From Allolobophora icterica (taxonomy: Eukaryota; Annelida; Clitellata; Crassiclitellata; Lumbricidae), in contig OY744609.1 of assembly GCA_963556255.1 (NCBI GenBank), positions 20,775,609 through 20,839,608 of the forward strand: 64,000 nt of DNA. The letters are read 5' to 3'. The notes under the pieces were generated by a model, which ran no database searches, was not told the DNA's origin, and worked only from the letters and a program-made list of their open reading frames with translations. Position numbers and translations under genes: made by a program. Shown piece after piece: positions 37,265-50,265 of the stretch. The stretch's first letter is position 1, and each line of letters starts with the position of its first letter.

Positions 37265-38510
37265 AATAACATAACATAACATAACATAATATTTTATTGA
37301 TCCAACTTAAAAGTACACAATTTATAACAGATTGAACTGGGTAACAGTTCCCAGATTGCTAGAGAAACAGAGATATATAAATTTAAACAAATGCAGAATA
37401 CAATACCTGGGCCAACGTACACATAAGTTCAAAGTTCACATCAAATCTGACAGGTCCAGGAGTAAACTGCCTACAATGCCACGCTCAAAAGTGAGTGCCT
37501 TTGAATATGAAGTAATAAAAATCAAATCGGATAGTTGAGCTCAATTTGGAGGTCCAGAAGGGATTGGATCCCGCTAAGGAGGGCCCCCTATTACAACAGG
37601 ATTTTTTTTAAACAAGATGGCTTTCAGAGTAGGAATAAATTAAAGATTAACTTATTTTAATGGTACACAGGCTAGTAGCATACATAACAAAAAAAGAGAT
37701 TAAAATAAAAAAAATAAACAGAGTGGATCAACTGGATGTCGACAGACAAGCTGGATAAGTTTAGTGTGATGACGACAATCTAGCCCCTCAGATCGGGGCA
37801 ACCAATTGGAAACAACTCCACTAACAATCAGCCAACTCCTCAGACTATGCTTAAATATATTTATAGATGTTCTAGATTTAATATCTAGAGGTAAGTAGTT
37901 CCATACCATGGGACCTCTGCAGACCATGCAAAATTTACGAATATTAGTTCTAGCATATGCAACCCTTACTTTCGAAGCTATTCTAGTAGAGTGTGAGTGG
38001 ACTTGGGAATTTAAAGTAAAGAACCCAGAATACTCCACCGGTGACAAGCCGTTAAACGAGCGATACATAAACTCGCCTATTTGGTATACCATTATTTGAT
38101 CCAGCGTTAGCACACCCAATTGCAAGAACAGATCCTTCGAATCGTGTGGGCTAAGTATGGGGATGAGGTAAGTACTCGAAAAATCCTTTTTTTGGAGCAG
38201 GATCAATTTTTGGGTTCTGGCCCTATAGTTGGACGCCCAAATCATAGCACAGTAGGATAGGTATGGATAGACCATTGTATAGTATAGTGTTACTAGAATT
38301 TTAGGTAGCAGTAAGTGGGAAATCCTCTTAATTATTGCTACATTAATAATTCTTTGCAATCTTGTGTGAGATATGTTCAATGTGGGCGTTCCAAGTTAAG
38401 TTCTGATCCACATAGACTCCAAAGAATTTAGCTCAGTTCACTTGGGGTATCTCCATATGATCAATAGTAAGTTTATTAGGCGGGTCGGGTATTACTTTTT
38501 TACATGTGGT
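37265..38510 (-). mobile_element. 5'-truncated LINE inserted in L2-like LINE
   Basis: Minus-strand translation from 38505: ILIDNL-like KLTIDHMEIPQV, FFGVYVDQNLTWNAHIEHIS, then frame 38380-37700 (226 codons) with LYYTMVYPYLSYCAMIWASN and ARTNIRKFCMVCRGPMVWN. This is the thumb and C-terminus of the same family as 62294-63704. The 3' end is (ATAAC)n followed by ATATTTTATTGATCC. No palm or endonuclease. Confidence 0.8.
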
Positions 38511-38669
38511 CAACCATGTCAAAGGCTGAGGAGACATCATATAGCGCCAGAAGAGTGAGTTCGGACCTATCAACAGCTGAATAAATTTAAGAAAGCAAAG
38601 AAAGGAGGACAGTTTCAGTAGAGTGGTGAGACCTATATAAACCAGAGTGCAAGGGAGGTAGAAGACCAG

Positions 38670-38672
<3 letters not shown>

Positions 38673-38716
<44 letters not shown>

Positions 38717-38737
38717 TATTATTATTATTATTATTAT
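38673..38737. repeat. (TAA)n joined to (TTA)n
   Basis: A TAA run turns into its own complement TTA at about 38716, making a perfect AT hairpin. Confidence 0.9.
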
Positions 38738-38839
38738 TATTCCCAGAGCCTGCGGACGACGAGGTTTGATTTTCCGGATGTTACATTAATTAATATTGAA
38801 GTCCCTGAGGGATCCTGTATACCTCGGGGCAAAACAAAA

Positions 38840-39335
<496 letters not shown>

Positions 39336-39479
39336 TTTGTTATGTAAACACTAAGGTTTCCATCTTTGCCACCAGGGGCGCAACGCGCTATTGACGCCAT
39401 TACTTGTCGTACGTTTTTACACAAGGACTTTCCAGTCATTTGTATAATAGGCCCTTGATCCACGCCATAGATATCCAAG

Positions 39480-42400
39480 ATGGCTACCGGAGTCAGTAAT
39501 TTTCTGTTTCGAGTTTTCGCAGGCCCCATTATTTTAGCCATTTTTCAGTTTTTTCTGTTAGAGATCCCTTTGAATTTGTTTTATTTTTTTGCCGGACTTG
39601 ATGCTTCTCTGATTGGAATCTGTGGAACTTCTATGTTTATGATTGCTATTTTTTTAAGAATTAACGACTATGTTCATCAACAGTCTGAATCTCGGAGAAG
39701 AAAGTTTTGTTTGGGAATATTTTTGGGTTTTCCCTGGTTTTTTGGTACATTGGCAGTCTGGAGACTTATATTTATTGGATTTGAGGGAATTCTGCAGGAA
39801 CTGAATGTGAACAATCAGGCGCTTGTCGATATCGCAGAATTTCTACTGGGAGGATTTTGTTCGTGGTATCAGTATTGGGAGGAGAGGGAAAGGCTGTCCA
39901 ACGCAAGCAGCACTTCGAACTGGCTGCTGGAAAGAAGTGGAACTGACGAAAGTGTTTGGAGGTAAGCTTGTGTTATTTTAAAATCGAAGCATGCTTATTG
40001 TGGTAGGTCATGTGGAGAAGGCATGTCACTGTGAAATTAGTCAATTTAAGGTAGGTAGAATAAAAATTGTTTTAATTTAATTATTATATTATGTATCATT
40101 GTCTGTTCCTGGCCTTAAAAATACACTGACGTGCTATGAAGGTACTTATCTGTTGAACTATATTGGTCACATTTTGCAAGGTCAGATAACCCACATAATA
40201 ATGACATTCCGCACAGGCTGGCCATTCCAGAGATACAAGTTTGATTGCACAGAATAGCTTTCTAAACCCTGTGGGCTAATAATAAGCACAATAGTGAAAC
40301 AATACAGTAGTTTTATAATATTTTAGAAGTTGCTTTTAAACCCACACTATAATCCTACAGTTGTAGTCTCGACTAAATATTTCAAACTAATAGAACAAAA
40401 CAGCACATAGTAATTGTGATTTTGATCATTAATTATAATATTAATAAGAAGATTGTAGGAATGAAAATGACAGTAAGAATAATTATATTAAGAATTACAA
40501 TCATGGTAATAATTTTACATAATGCTCAACTGTTCTTTAAAAAATGGGCCAAATTGCAGTTTTGAAAAAAGTCGAAGACCACAAATAGGATGTAATGTAT
40601 TTATGTATGTATGTAAGTATCTGGACAGTTACCAAGAAATCCTGCAGCTGTTCTGTAAGGTCATTTGCAGGGTCCTCGATTTGGTGCTGAATTGTTGTTC
40701 TTGATAAAGGGACTTTACTGAAAAAATTAATATTTCTGGACATATTTCTGTGCAGATGCTTTAGAGTCATTCTCTGATAAAATCGCCATCTGTGAAAGGC
40801 CGTGATGATTTTGCAATTGTCTGTGCCATTTTGCAGCGCTTCATGTGATTTCCTTGTGAAAAACTTTCTTACTCTGACAAGAGTCTTCCTTTAACTCTTT
40901 GATTTTCTTTCTTCTCAAGTCTCCCTTCAATTTGTCACAGACACTGGCATGTTTCGTTTCATAATGTTGCCTGCAGTTAAACTATTTCATCACGCTTACC
41001 AATTCGTGGCAGATTAAACACAATAATTTGGTATTAACAGTATCCATAAAATATTGAAATGTCCATTCATCTTGGAATTGTCAATTTTCCTCTTCAATTT
41101 TATGCTTTTAGCTGCAGTTTTGTGCATTTTCACTACAGTTCAGTAGCTTTATGTATTGTAAAAAGCAAATCAATTCTTCATTAACGCTCAGTTGATGCCA
41201 ATCAAATACATATAGCTAACTTTTAGAAAGATAAGCACAGAAAACTAGAACAAGGTCGCACAGAAAGCCACTTATCAAAGATCTTAGAAACGGACAAGAT
41301 TAGAGCTGTGTCATGTTGTTCAAATTGTTAATAGTACCATGAAGTTTTAATTTATTTTATATAATTTCTGTTCGCAGACCACTTTCCTAAAGTTGTTACT
41401 TTAAATTGCCCCGATGGCCGCACAGCCAAAGCAATCCCATGATTTGAAGTTTCTTAGTTCATTCACCCTTGACATATGGAAAAAACTTTACAAAACCTAG
41501 GTGATTATCATCCTGTGTCTTTTATAAAACATATATTTGTGAATAATTTCTGTACTTTCAGATTTCAAGAGATAGTTTGCAAGTTGATGCCAGGGGTAAT
41601 CGTTGTGGTACTGATCAATTCAATCTGGTTCTCGGGCATGCTTCCTGGACAGCCACCAATGCAGAGAACCATTCTACATCTATTGAAAGATATAATCTTA
41701 ACGGTTTCGTGTTATTTATGTTACAAGTTAGTTGCATTCTGATTTTCTGTTTTTTCTTCTGATTACGCATGCAGTTGCTTTTAGCTCTCAGTTTTATCTA
41801 GGTGGGATCAAATACTATGCCCAAACTGTATGCATGATTGGTGTTGTTAACAAGTAATCCACCCAACTAAATGGGCTTAGAGACAGTCAAATTTACAGAG
41901 CTGTTGTCTTTGTCCCTAAAAGAAGAAATTCATTTTGTAGTTAAGGATTCAGAAGCTTATTACTGGGCATCCAAGCAGGTCATTAGCAGCCACCCGTCCA
42001 AAGGACGGGTGAAAATTGTTTTGGACGGGTATAAATTGTGCGTGGACGTGATTGTCTTAAATGTGATGTAATGTATAATCCATTCCTCCTTCATCTGAAG
42101 TTAGCAGATTGTTGTTTGTATCATTGTATATACAACAAACTGTTACAAATGTAATCAAAACCCATAGGTCATTCATTGTAGAGCATTGCAGTCGGGCTTG
42201 TACGGTCGCGGCTTCGGGTGGTTGCGACTTCGTACGCTTTTGGATGCCCTAGTCTTTGTTTCTAGCTAAGGGCCCGCATCCAAGACTACATTGCCAAAAA
42301 CAGCAGCGACTGATTGTATAGAAGAATTAGATGTGAAACTATCAAATGAATAGAATGTATCATCAACTTACAAAGGGTAGTTGAGAGTGCCATCGGTTAG

Positions 42401-43390
42401 GAGGTAGCCAGTTGGAGTGGTATGTAATGTACACAGGAGTGGGCCCAGTACTGAACCTTGTGTTACACCACAACTCAAGACAATGGGTGCAGAAGTCTGT
42501 TGATTTATACTTTTTTCACACCAAGTTCAACTGTAGAATAATATGTTCAACCAGGCACATATATAGCTAGAGATTATGTAGCGCTCTTATGAGGTTGGCC
42601 ATCGTAATGCTTTGGATATGTGCTTAAACTAGGTTCAAACCCCCATCATCATAATTGTAATCTCGAGTTTCCTAAAATGCCAAAAGCTAAGTTGTTGGAA
42701 CCAGCTTATTTGCGGGGCCTCAGTCAAAACAAAATCGATAGGTAGAAAGAGTCAACGTGTGCAGTTGACTTTACTGGAGTGTGCAGCATTTAGTATGATT
42801 TTTGAGAGATTCACTCAAGTCATCTGCACACAATTTCATTCTAATGCCTGAACTTTAACTTTATCAGTTCATGTACATTCCACAGCTTGAGCAAGAGTGT
42901 GCAGTTGACATTTCTGATTATTTTAGATCTGTAAATTTCTGTTGCTGCTTTAGTCCTTTTGTTTGGGTTCTCTTTCTGTGTCTGTCTGTGTGTTTTTCTA
43001 TCTGTCTATGTTTCTATATGTCTGTCTGTCTTCTGTCTGTGTTTCTATATGTCTGTCTCTCTGTCTCTGTATTAGGGTTGTTAAACGAAAATCGTAATTT
43101 GGATTATCGTTTTTGAAAACGATTATTAAAATAATGGCATTGAACCAGTTTTAATATTTTTGTCTGACCTTTTATTTTTTTGTCTGAATCTTTACAGCCA
43201 AATTTATGAAGGTGATGAGCTGAAGGACATGGTTGAATTTTCTGTTATGTTTGCCATCATGCAATGTGTTCTCGAGTACAAACCAATCGTGATAACAGAA
43301 CTGACCAAGACACTGATCCTGTTCTGTCGATCTTTCATAACTCTCTTTTCCAACATCTTCACGATGCAGAGAATGAACAGAACAGCTTAA
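39480..43390 (+). CDS. Membrane gene B: paralogue of gene A, 3 exons
   Basis: Exons 39480-39961, 41562-41726 and 43198-43390 join into 840 bases, coding for 279 residues. Splice sites (GTAAGC, TTTCAG, GTTAGT, TTTACAG), phases and the 165-base second exon match gene A; even the first bases of intron 1 (GTAAGCTTGTGTTAT) are shared. Protein identity to A is about half, with MATGVS, SESR, CSWFQFWE/CSWYQYWE, SNWLLE, IWFSG, LPGQP and ILHLL conserved, a pattern that suggests selection on the protein. The same seven or eight hydrophobic segments are visible. Exon 3 is less conserved and 4 codons shorter. No known family recognised; a multi-pass membrane protein of unknown role. Lies between NeuroD copies 2 and 3. 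Confidence 0.8.
42240..42540 (-). mobile_element. LINE reverse transcriptase relic in intron 2 of gene B
   Basis: The minus strand encodes, in broken frames, LSCGVTQGSVLGPLL (palm motif before the catalytic box) and downstream VDDTFYSFD where YADD would be. Heavily decayed. Confidence 0.6.
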
Positions 43391-43414
43391 AAGCAGAAAA
43401 GTCAATAAGTGTTA

Positions 43415-43420
43415 AATAAA
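43415..43420 (+). terminator. Candidate polyadenylation signal of gene B
   Basis: AATAAA 25 bases after the stop codon of gene B. A very short 3'UTR would result; an alternative AATAAA lies at about 44401, beyond a MITE. Confidence 0.4.
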
Positions 43421-43488
43421 TGGCAATATGAATGTGAAGGGAACAGTTGGAAAATTTATTGTAATAATATTCATTCGTGTAATAACAA

Positions 43489-44051
43489 CAGCGGTTCTCA
43501 GCCTTTTTACTGCTGTGACCCGTTGATAATATTTCAAAGGTTGTGCAGACTGAAAGACCCAACAATAAAATTTTATTGGATTACTCCTCTTTACTGAATT
43601 TTTGCTATTACTATGATGCATTTCACTTCTCACCATTTGATAATCCAGACATAATAGCATAGTAAATGACTAATCAACAAAAGAATTGTTAATTTTTTTT
43701 AAATTTTGAATGTAAAATTTAGTAAATGAAATGTTTACCAAGTTTTATTTTCATTGTGTACTGTACTATGACTATAAAATTAAGAGTTACAAATTTCAAT
43801 GGCAGCTGCTAAATTTAAGTTTAATCATTACTTAAGAATTAAGGACAACAAAGCTACAGAAGGCGAACAGTATTATTTAAGTTATAACTTGAAAACTGAT
43901 GGGAGTTTTGCTATCCAAAGAAGAACATTACTGTAATTAGAAGGCTGTGCTTGCTTCTTTCTCATCAGATTGGAATTTTTTTTAATGTTTTCTGGGCAGT
44001 CTGCAAGAGCACTATGTAGATATCCGCACACCCACAGCTTGAGAACCGCTG
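43489..44051. mobile_element. hAT (Charlie-like) non-autonomous element
   Basis: Ends are CAGCGGTTCTCAGCCTTTTT and, inverted, CAGCGGTTCTCAAGCTGTGG, very close to the CAGYGGTTCTCAA ends known from Charlie-type hAT elements. The next bases on the left encode the usual CTGTGACCC start. Target duplications are not recognisable (AATAACAA against CATTTCAC). No transposase. Confidence 0.75.
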
Positions 44052-45310
44052 CATTTCACAGTTCATTCTTATTTTCGTTCATTTATTCGTGACTAAGATC
44101 TCATTAAAATCAACCCACCAAATGTTTCATTTAAGTTTTAGAAAACCCGGTAGCCATCACCCTGCCATGGCCATCATATGGGACCCATATGGGCTCTACA
44201 ATGTCCTGTATGGAAATCTGAGTCTCATATGAGCTCCATGTGGCCCAGCATGGCAGGGCATGCAAAATTAACATTTTATTCTGTTTTACTTGTTTTTTAT
44301 TTTGTGGCCACTTTGACAAGGCATGTAAGCATAACACCAAACACTGAATTTTAGTTCCATTTGATTCTGTTTAACGTGTAATTTTTTAAGATCAACTGTA
44401 AATAAAGTTACTTTAGAAACTTGTTGAAACCGTTTATGTTTCAGTCTACTGGTCTGTGCTTAGGATCTAGAACCCTGAATGTAATACATTATTACATTAC
44501 ATGTAATAAGCTTTCTGCTGAATTAATACAGCTTAAAAATGTAGACATTTTATAACTTCTTTAGAGCCATTACATGGTCAGATTTGGCTGCAGGTCAGTC
44601 ACACGGCTACAGTGGATTGCAATTGCACATGAAATTTTATGTATCACAAAACCATTCCTCAGCCTCAGAAAGAACGTAAGAGAGTAGACACCATGAACAT
44701 CCTTTTACTTGGAGTCTATATAGTTTCGTCGACTGGTGTGCATATACTTAAAATAATATTCCTTTTAGTTAACAAATGGAGAATATGAAGTGTTCCTTTG
44801 CATATGTTCATAATTCATAAAATTTTTATAATTCATAATAATACTCTCTTTGTGCTGCCTACCCTTATAATAGATTGTGCTCTAAGCTGCAGTAGGGTTG
44901 TGAGCGCTTGTGCTCATACCTGTCCATGGGCGGTGATCATGGGGGGTTCGAGAGGGACAAGTCCTCCACCTTTAAGAGTGGGGGAAACACCATAACACTG
45001 CTTAGACACTTATGGTAACCTCAGCAAATATTGCATGGCCCATAATACTGATACTGATACATTACAATACAATACTTTAAGAATCATTAGTAATTAGTCA
45101 CTTTATTAGTCACTAATTATTAGAAATTAGTGACTGTGCCAGAGGGGAAGTTTCCCCCTGGCACAAATTGGAAGCAGTCTGTTTCCTTCCCCCCCCCCCC
45201 CCTACGCAGTAGGCCCTGCTGACAATCTTCAATCAAATCATGATATTGGTCCTGATATATTGTTTAGAATGGCGTAACTCATTGTATTCTACACTACTTG
45301 TAATTGCAAA
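44052..45310. other. Intergenic, no gene recognised
   Basis: AT-rich DNA with a small cluster of ATATGGGCTC/CATATGGGACC words at 44170-44260, a G-rich MITE-like stretch at about 44930-44990 and the inverted repeat AGTCACTAATTATTAGAAATTAGTGACT near 45100-45135. No exon or RNA recognised. Confidence 0.4.
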
Positions 45311-45372
45311 TTTATATAGCGCTACTTCAGATTAAACAAATCAAAGGCTCTCCGGAGTCCGGACCTGACAAG

Positions 45373-45774
45373 CAGTGGTGTAGTCCTAAAAAATGAAGTG
45401 GGGGAACGCCTGGAAATTGAAGTAGCAACTGTAGCAAAAAGTGCAATCTTGCAAGAATTTTGCATAGTGTGAGCGCTGCTATTTTTGAAACTGTTGAATG
45501 TAAAAAAATAACAAAACAATTAATAAATGTAATTATGTAAATTTATACATAGGAATTTGTTATTTAGTATAAAGCTAACACATAGGCCTATATAAATATA
45601 TCTGCGAAACTGCGAAAGGCTCCAGTAAGTAAGCAGTTGAAACTGTGAGTCTTGAAGTCTTCTTTGTTAATTTATTTCAGCAGAAATGCTGCAAAATAGT
45701 GAGGGATCGCGTTACCTCCCTGGAAAAAAGTGCGGGAACGGCGTTCCCCGCGTTCCCGCCCCACTACACCACTG
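45373..45774. mobile_element. hAT-like MITE, 402 bp
   Basis: Ends CAGTGGTGTAGT at both sides (inverted) and the 8-bp flanks CTGACAAG / CTGACAAC with one mismatch. GGGAACG motifs recur near the ends. Non-coding. Confidence 0.85.
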
Positions 45775-45789
45775 CTGACAACACAAAAC

Positions 45790-46075
45790 CACGATTGAAT
45801 ATGTAGGCCTGGTAGTTTCAAGCGCTTACGGAAATGAGGCTAAGAAAGGCCAAGAAGCTCAAGTCTCGGGTAACGAGGCAGTTTATTCCACGAATTTGGG
45901 TCGAAAACAGCAAAACTTCTATGCTGGGCCGCTGAAGTCCTGGTCGGCTGGACAACCAGATCACCGTATGCAGCAGTACGAAGAAATTTGTGGCCATGGG
46001 TAGAAGGGACTGAGACGCATAGCATAATTTCTGTATAGCTGCGTTCGACTTAAGACAGCTATACACGAAGTCTAG
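45790..46075 (-). mobile_element. LINE C-terminal relic
   Basis: The minus strand encodes RSFAVFDPNSWNKLPRYPRL and further C-terminal residues of an L2/CR1-type protein across two frames. Part of it is shared with 1780-1830 upstream of NeuroD copy 1. Confidence 0.6.
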
Positions 46076-46079
46076 TTAA

Positions 46080-46375
46080 ATGGCAGTTTCATCCTGAGCT
46101 CGACCAGTCTCGCTCGTCCTACTCAAGGAAGAGACACGATTCATATGCGTGTCCAGGATATATCATGGTCACTTCTTGGCCTCTAGGCTGAGACTAGAAC
46201 GCAGGCACCAATAAGCAGGTGCGCCTGGCAGGGAGCAGCCAATCAGAGGCGAGTCTGTGGCGCCGTCGTCACGTCGTGGCCTGCTTCTGTTGTCGCAGCC
46301 CTTTGATCGGACGTTTCCTAGAAGCAGCGGTAGATGGCGACCGTATATAAAGACCCGCTCTCGTTGCCTCTATTC
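46080..46375 (+). promoter_or_regulatory. Candidate promoter of NeuroD copy 3
   Basis: Conserved with 2100-2378. Contains CCAATAAG near 46208, the E-box CAGGTG at 46216-46221, CCAATCA near 46239 and a good TATA box TATATAAA at 46344-46351. TSS expected around CTCTATTCACACG (46368-46380). CpG-rich blocks such as GGACGTTTCCTAGAAGC are nearly unchanged between the copies. Confidence 0.7.
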
Positions 46376-46474
46376 ACACGATCCATACGGCGTAGTCCGC
46401 GATATAAACACGCACGCACGCACTCGCGCACCACCTGTAAGATCGACGAAGCTAAAAGGAGGACGAAATTGCAG
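46376..46474 (+). other. Non-coding first exon of NeuroD copy 3
   Basis: About 100 bases without ATG, ending TTGCAG|GTAAGA like copy 1. The start is estimated from the TATA box. Confidence 0.6.
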
Positions 46475-46549
46475 GTAAGAAGTTTATTAAGAGCTCACCT
46501 TTGGCTTTCGTTACCGGAAGGGATTGAGGATTGAGGATAGAAAGCGCGG

Positions 46550-46675
46550 CAATGTATGAATGTATGTATGTGTGAATGTATGTATGTATGTATGTATGTA
46601 TGCATGCATGCATGCATGTATATATGCATTTATGTATGCATGCATGTATGTATGTATGTAAACATGTGTTTATGG
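46550..46675. repeat. (ATGT)n microsatellite, copy 3
   Basis: Shorter counterpart of 2534-2830, followed by the same TGACCATTTATATAGCGCC word. Confidence 0.85.
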
Positions 46676-46840
46676 ATGCGTGTGACCATTTATATAGCGC
46701 CTTTATAATGGTGCCTGGCTTTATTGATGAAACTTGGGAAGGGATGTAGGCCTACGTACACAACACGCCCTTCATACATAGGCGCAACCACGGTCTCGAA
46801 GTTGGGGGGATCCACTAGAACTTTTGAGTGAGTGGGAGAT

Positions 46841-47541
46841 AATTGAAGGGCTTGCAGCAATAACCAGGTATGTCGGATTTTTTGAGTTTTGGGGAAATGG
46901 CTTCAAAGATTTGACACTTCAAACTGTTGTATCTAAGCCATTTTACGAGATATCGACAAGCTGTTTGAAGCACCATGTGAGATATTACTGTGTTTCACGA
47001 AATTGTTATATAATGCAATGCAAAAGATAACATTAATGTTTTTTTCACGACATTTTGCTTCATACCTGGTTATTGACACTCAATAACCCAACATCGCCTG
47101 CTGTTAGTCGACATACCTTATTCTTGCACCAAATGGTGACTAGCACACAGTACAAATTAATCGTGCAATAAGAAGGTAAGTCATCATAGCTACATTACAG
47201 TAAGCAAAAAATAACGCAAAATCAGTGAATTGTAGAGTAAGCAAGAGACAATAACCGGGTATATCAAATAACCTGATTATTGCACCGGTTTTAATGCAAA
47301 AATTACAAGAAAAAACGGAAATTTTTGTTATCATACCGGGTTATTGCATTGGATTAATGCTGCCGGCTGCTAAATACCATATGTCGACATACTGTTTTAT
47401 CCAAAAGCCAATTCAAAAATAATCAGATTTGCACCAAATTTGCAGGGTATATAGAATACAATATTCCAAGCACGCTGGCATACTTTTTCACATAAACCAG
47501 GTATGTCGACATACCTGGTTATTGAGGCAAGCCCTTCAATT
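46841..47541. mobile_element. TIR element with AATAACCAGGTATGTCG repeats
   Basis: Terminal inverted repeats of about 31 bases begin AATTGAAGGGCTTGC and continue CAATAACCAGGTATGTCG. The outer AATT may be a target duplication or part of the repeat. Internally the motif ATAACC(A/G)GGTAT or its inverse recurs several times, and 47495-47520 is a perfect 26-base palindrome of the half site AACCAGGTATGTC. No coding frame. It lies inside G-rich sequence starting CATAGGCGCAACC at 46779 that may be another MITE. Confidence 0.75.
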
Positions 47542-48734
47542 GCTTGCGCCGAAGGCGCGAAGCCGCGATTGGCGAAGACAAGAAGTTCCTAGCGACTAGG
47601 GGGTCTGGGGGGAGCGTCGTAATTTCCCCCAGCGCCGACGCAATTTTGAGCATTTGATACCAAATGGAGTACATTTTGGGCTCTTGTTTATCTTAAATTT
47701 TCAACGAAGATTTCTAAATGAAACTACCTAAACCATCTCGATCTGAGAAAAAATTTGACTATATTAGGCCTATATGTGAAGAAACCGAGATTTTAGTTGT
47801 TAGAAGAACACCGCTCGTAGTCGCAGCATTGAAAAATTGAAATGTCCTTCTAGGCTTCTGCTGCTAGCCATAGTCGGACTTAATGAGCGAGATGAAGTAA
47901 AGTTTTAGAGTGCAATTCTACAGCAACAACTGAAACATTCTGCATTGAATTCTTATAGACTCGATTTTAGCCTAAACATTTATTTTATCGCCAGCCTGCA
48001 GGGCCAGCGATTTGTAATTGCTGAGAAAAACAGTCTATACAATTTTACATTTTAAAAGAGTAAAACATTCCAACAAAACATGAAAATACTAAAGGAACGT
48101 CAAGACTCAAGAGTCACTTGATGTCGCCAAAAATCAGTTTCCGTGACTCGCACTTAGCAACAAGCTTACGTGTAATCTGTGAGACGTTTACAACTTTACA
48201 CTGTCGAGAAAGCTTCGGATTACAAAGAAACATACTACAGAGAAAGTGAACCGATCTGTACAAACGTGTATGGTCTGAACTTATTCGCCCTATTGCTAGT
48301 TTATATACAGGCCCTACGCATCTACAGCCTACAAATAGGCGTAATTTGTGGGGTACAAAGGGTACCCGTACCCCCGACTTTTTGGACTGGGGTACCATAC
48401 CCCCACTTTTTGTACAATGCCAACAGCAACAGTGTGCCCCCCACCCCCACCCCTCCCCCTATAAGCCGGCAGGCCTAGTAGTTAGTGAAATTTCGTCCGT
48501 GTTGTGTATGATAGTAGTTGGTAGTAGCCTCGCCAAATCAAATCAGAGTGGGTCTCCAGAAAGTAGTTCAAAAGTTGTCCGAGTCCAGTTCGAAGGGTCA
48601 GATCAAGAGAAGAGCCAGAGCAGCTGTTAAGGCGGGTGTCGTTTAGGGCGAGAATAATTGGAGGGAGGAGGATAAGACGAGTCAGGGTATAGGAATACTT
48701 GAAAAGGTGAGACTTCAGTTTTGAGTGGAAAACC

Positions 48735-50265
48735 AGATGTAAGTAAGTAAGTAAGTAAGTATATTCTTTATTGAGCCACCAAACATGTCATGCAGTCAGA
48801 GGCACGAAAAAAATAACATAAGTTGGAAAGGAAGCCAGCTAACTAGGTTAGGTATAGATAGAAGGCCTTACTATTGGATAGGAATTTTACTGGTATAGCA
48901 TCCTAGTTAAGAAATTCTTACGCGTTTGCCTTAGGAATAATCCTGCTATGCGAGCGGGGACGCAGGTTATAGGTACGGGTTTTGGGAGGGTGGAGCAAGG
49001 GATGGAGAACGTGACCAGGGTTGCGGAGCACCGCTAAAAAGAGAGCTCTGTCAGCTCTTGCACAAAGAATATCGAAGGATTCGAGGCTGGTCGGTAGATA
49101 CCCATGCCGTATCAACCTCTTAACCAGCGCGCAAAGACGAGAGCGCTGCTCGACATTTGTGAAGCCCCACCAGGCAGGTGAGGCATAAAGCAGTCTAGCT
49201 AAGGTGGTTGCTCGGACCACATCACACAGGCGAGGCCCACTGAGACCATGTGCGGTTAGGCATCGGAGGGCGTAGAGGGATTGACTAGCTTTGGTACAAA
49301 TTCGCTGGATGTTGGAGCCAAATCCCAAGCGGTCGGATAGTGTCACCCCCAGGACAACCAACTCAGTGACCCTGGCGATACCAGGTACTGGCAGGGGAAG
49401 GGCTATTAACTTGGATCCGGGGCGCCTAAAAATCGCCTCTTTAGATTTTGCGCAATTAAGCATCAGGTTGCAAGAGGCAGCCCACCTAGCGATGTGTTCC
49501 AGCTCAGCAGCAGTAGTGAGAATGGCGGAGGCCGGGATCAGGAGGTAACTGTCATCGGCGTATTTGAGTAACCGATTTATTAGATTAATGGGCCGGAGAC
49601 CTTTGATGGCTGCCAGGAAGTGGAGCGGGCCAAGCCCAGAGCCTTGGGTGATACTGGCATTGATGGCACAATAGGTAGAGATTATTCCTTGAAATTTTGT
49701 GCAATGCTGGCGGTCATGAAGGAGCGCAAGAATCCAGTTGTATAGGAAATCCGGTATAGGCATAGAAGCAAGCTGCTCAGCGAGAAGGGAGTGGCGGACC
49801 GTGTCAAATGCACGGGAAAAATCCAGCGCCAATAGACGGACATAGGGTTCATCAAGTAGCATATCATTGAGGTTGTGAGTGAGTGCGATGAGTGCAGAGG
49901 TGGTTGAGCGGCTTGAGCCAGTGGCCTAAAGGCATATTGGTCACAAAAGTCCAGATTATCGCTTGGGTTTGTCAGTATGGGGTAGAAGTATGAGCGCGCC
50001 ACAAATTTTACAAGAAGGCGGCAGAGAACAGGGGTGATGGAGATGGGCCTATAATCGGCTTCTGTTTGCGGATGAGTAACTTTGGGAATGGGAGTGATAC
50101 AGCTGGAGCGCCACTGCGGCGGGACATAGGAGGACTGCAGGGAGAGCTGGAACAGGTGGGTGATAGGGACACTTAAAAGGTGTGCCATTGAGGATAGCAT
50201 CCATGCAGGGATGCCACCCGGTCCAGTGGACGAGCCACGGACGGAATCAAGAGCCATTAACACTT
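48735..50265 (-). mobile_element. CR1-like LINE with most of the reverse transcriptase
   Basis: Minus strand. Frame 50263 to about 49860 carries SSTGPGGIPAWML, PPQWRSSCITPIPKV and ADYRPISITPVLCRLL; after a frameshift near 49900 the frame 49862-48918 (314 codons) has LALDFSRAFDTVRHSLL, NASITQGSGLGP, KYADDSYLLIP (catalytic) and the thumb and C-terminus. The (AAGT)n at 48735 is the 3' tail. All palm motifs are present, but one frameshift and the lack of endonuclease disable it. Confidence 0.88.

Larger units (their letters stand above)
35775..38672 (-). mobile_element. L2-like LINE relic, split by two insertions
   Basis: Read from 38672 downwards on the minus strand: HSTETVLLSLLS, ALYDVSSAFDMVDH (palm), then at 37262 LQRLETSCDLRGPPLQWF, SYLSDRIQM, QGSVLGPLLF, PTMSRLMFMG-type segment in place of YADD, VRDLGVTLDNSLTF, then at 36250 ILVSKAQLGFAPKYLCYLI and the C-terminus. 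These are successive parts of one reverse transcriptase with frameshifts. Foreign DNA lies at 36251-36631 and about 37265-38510. Confidence 0.8.
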
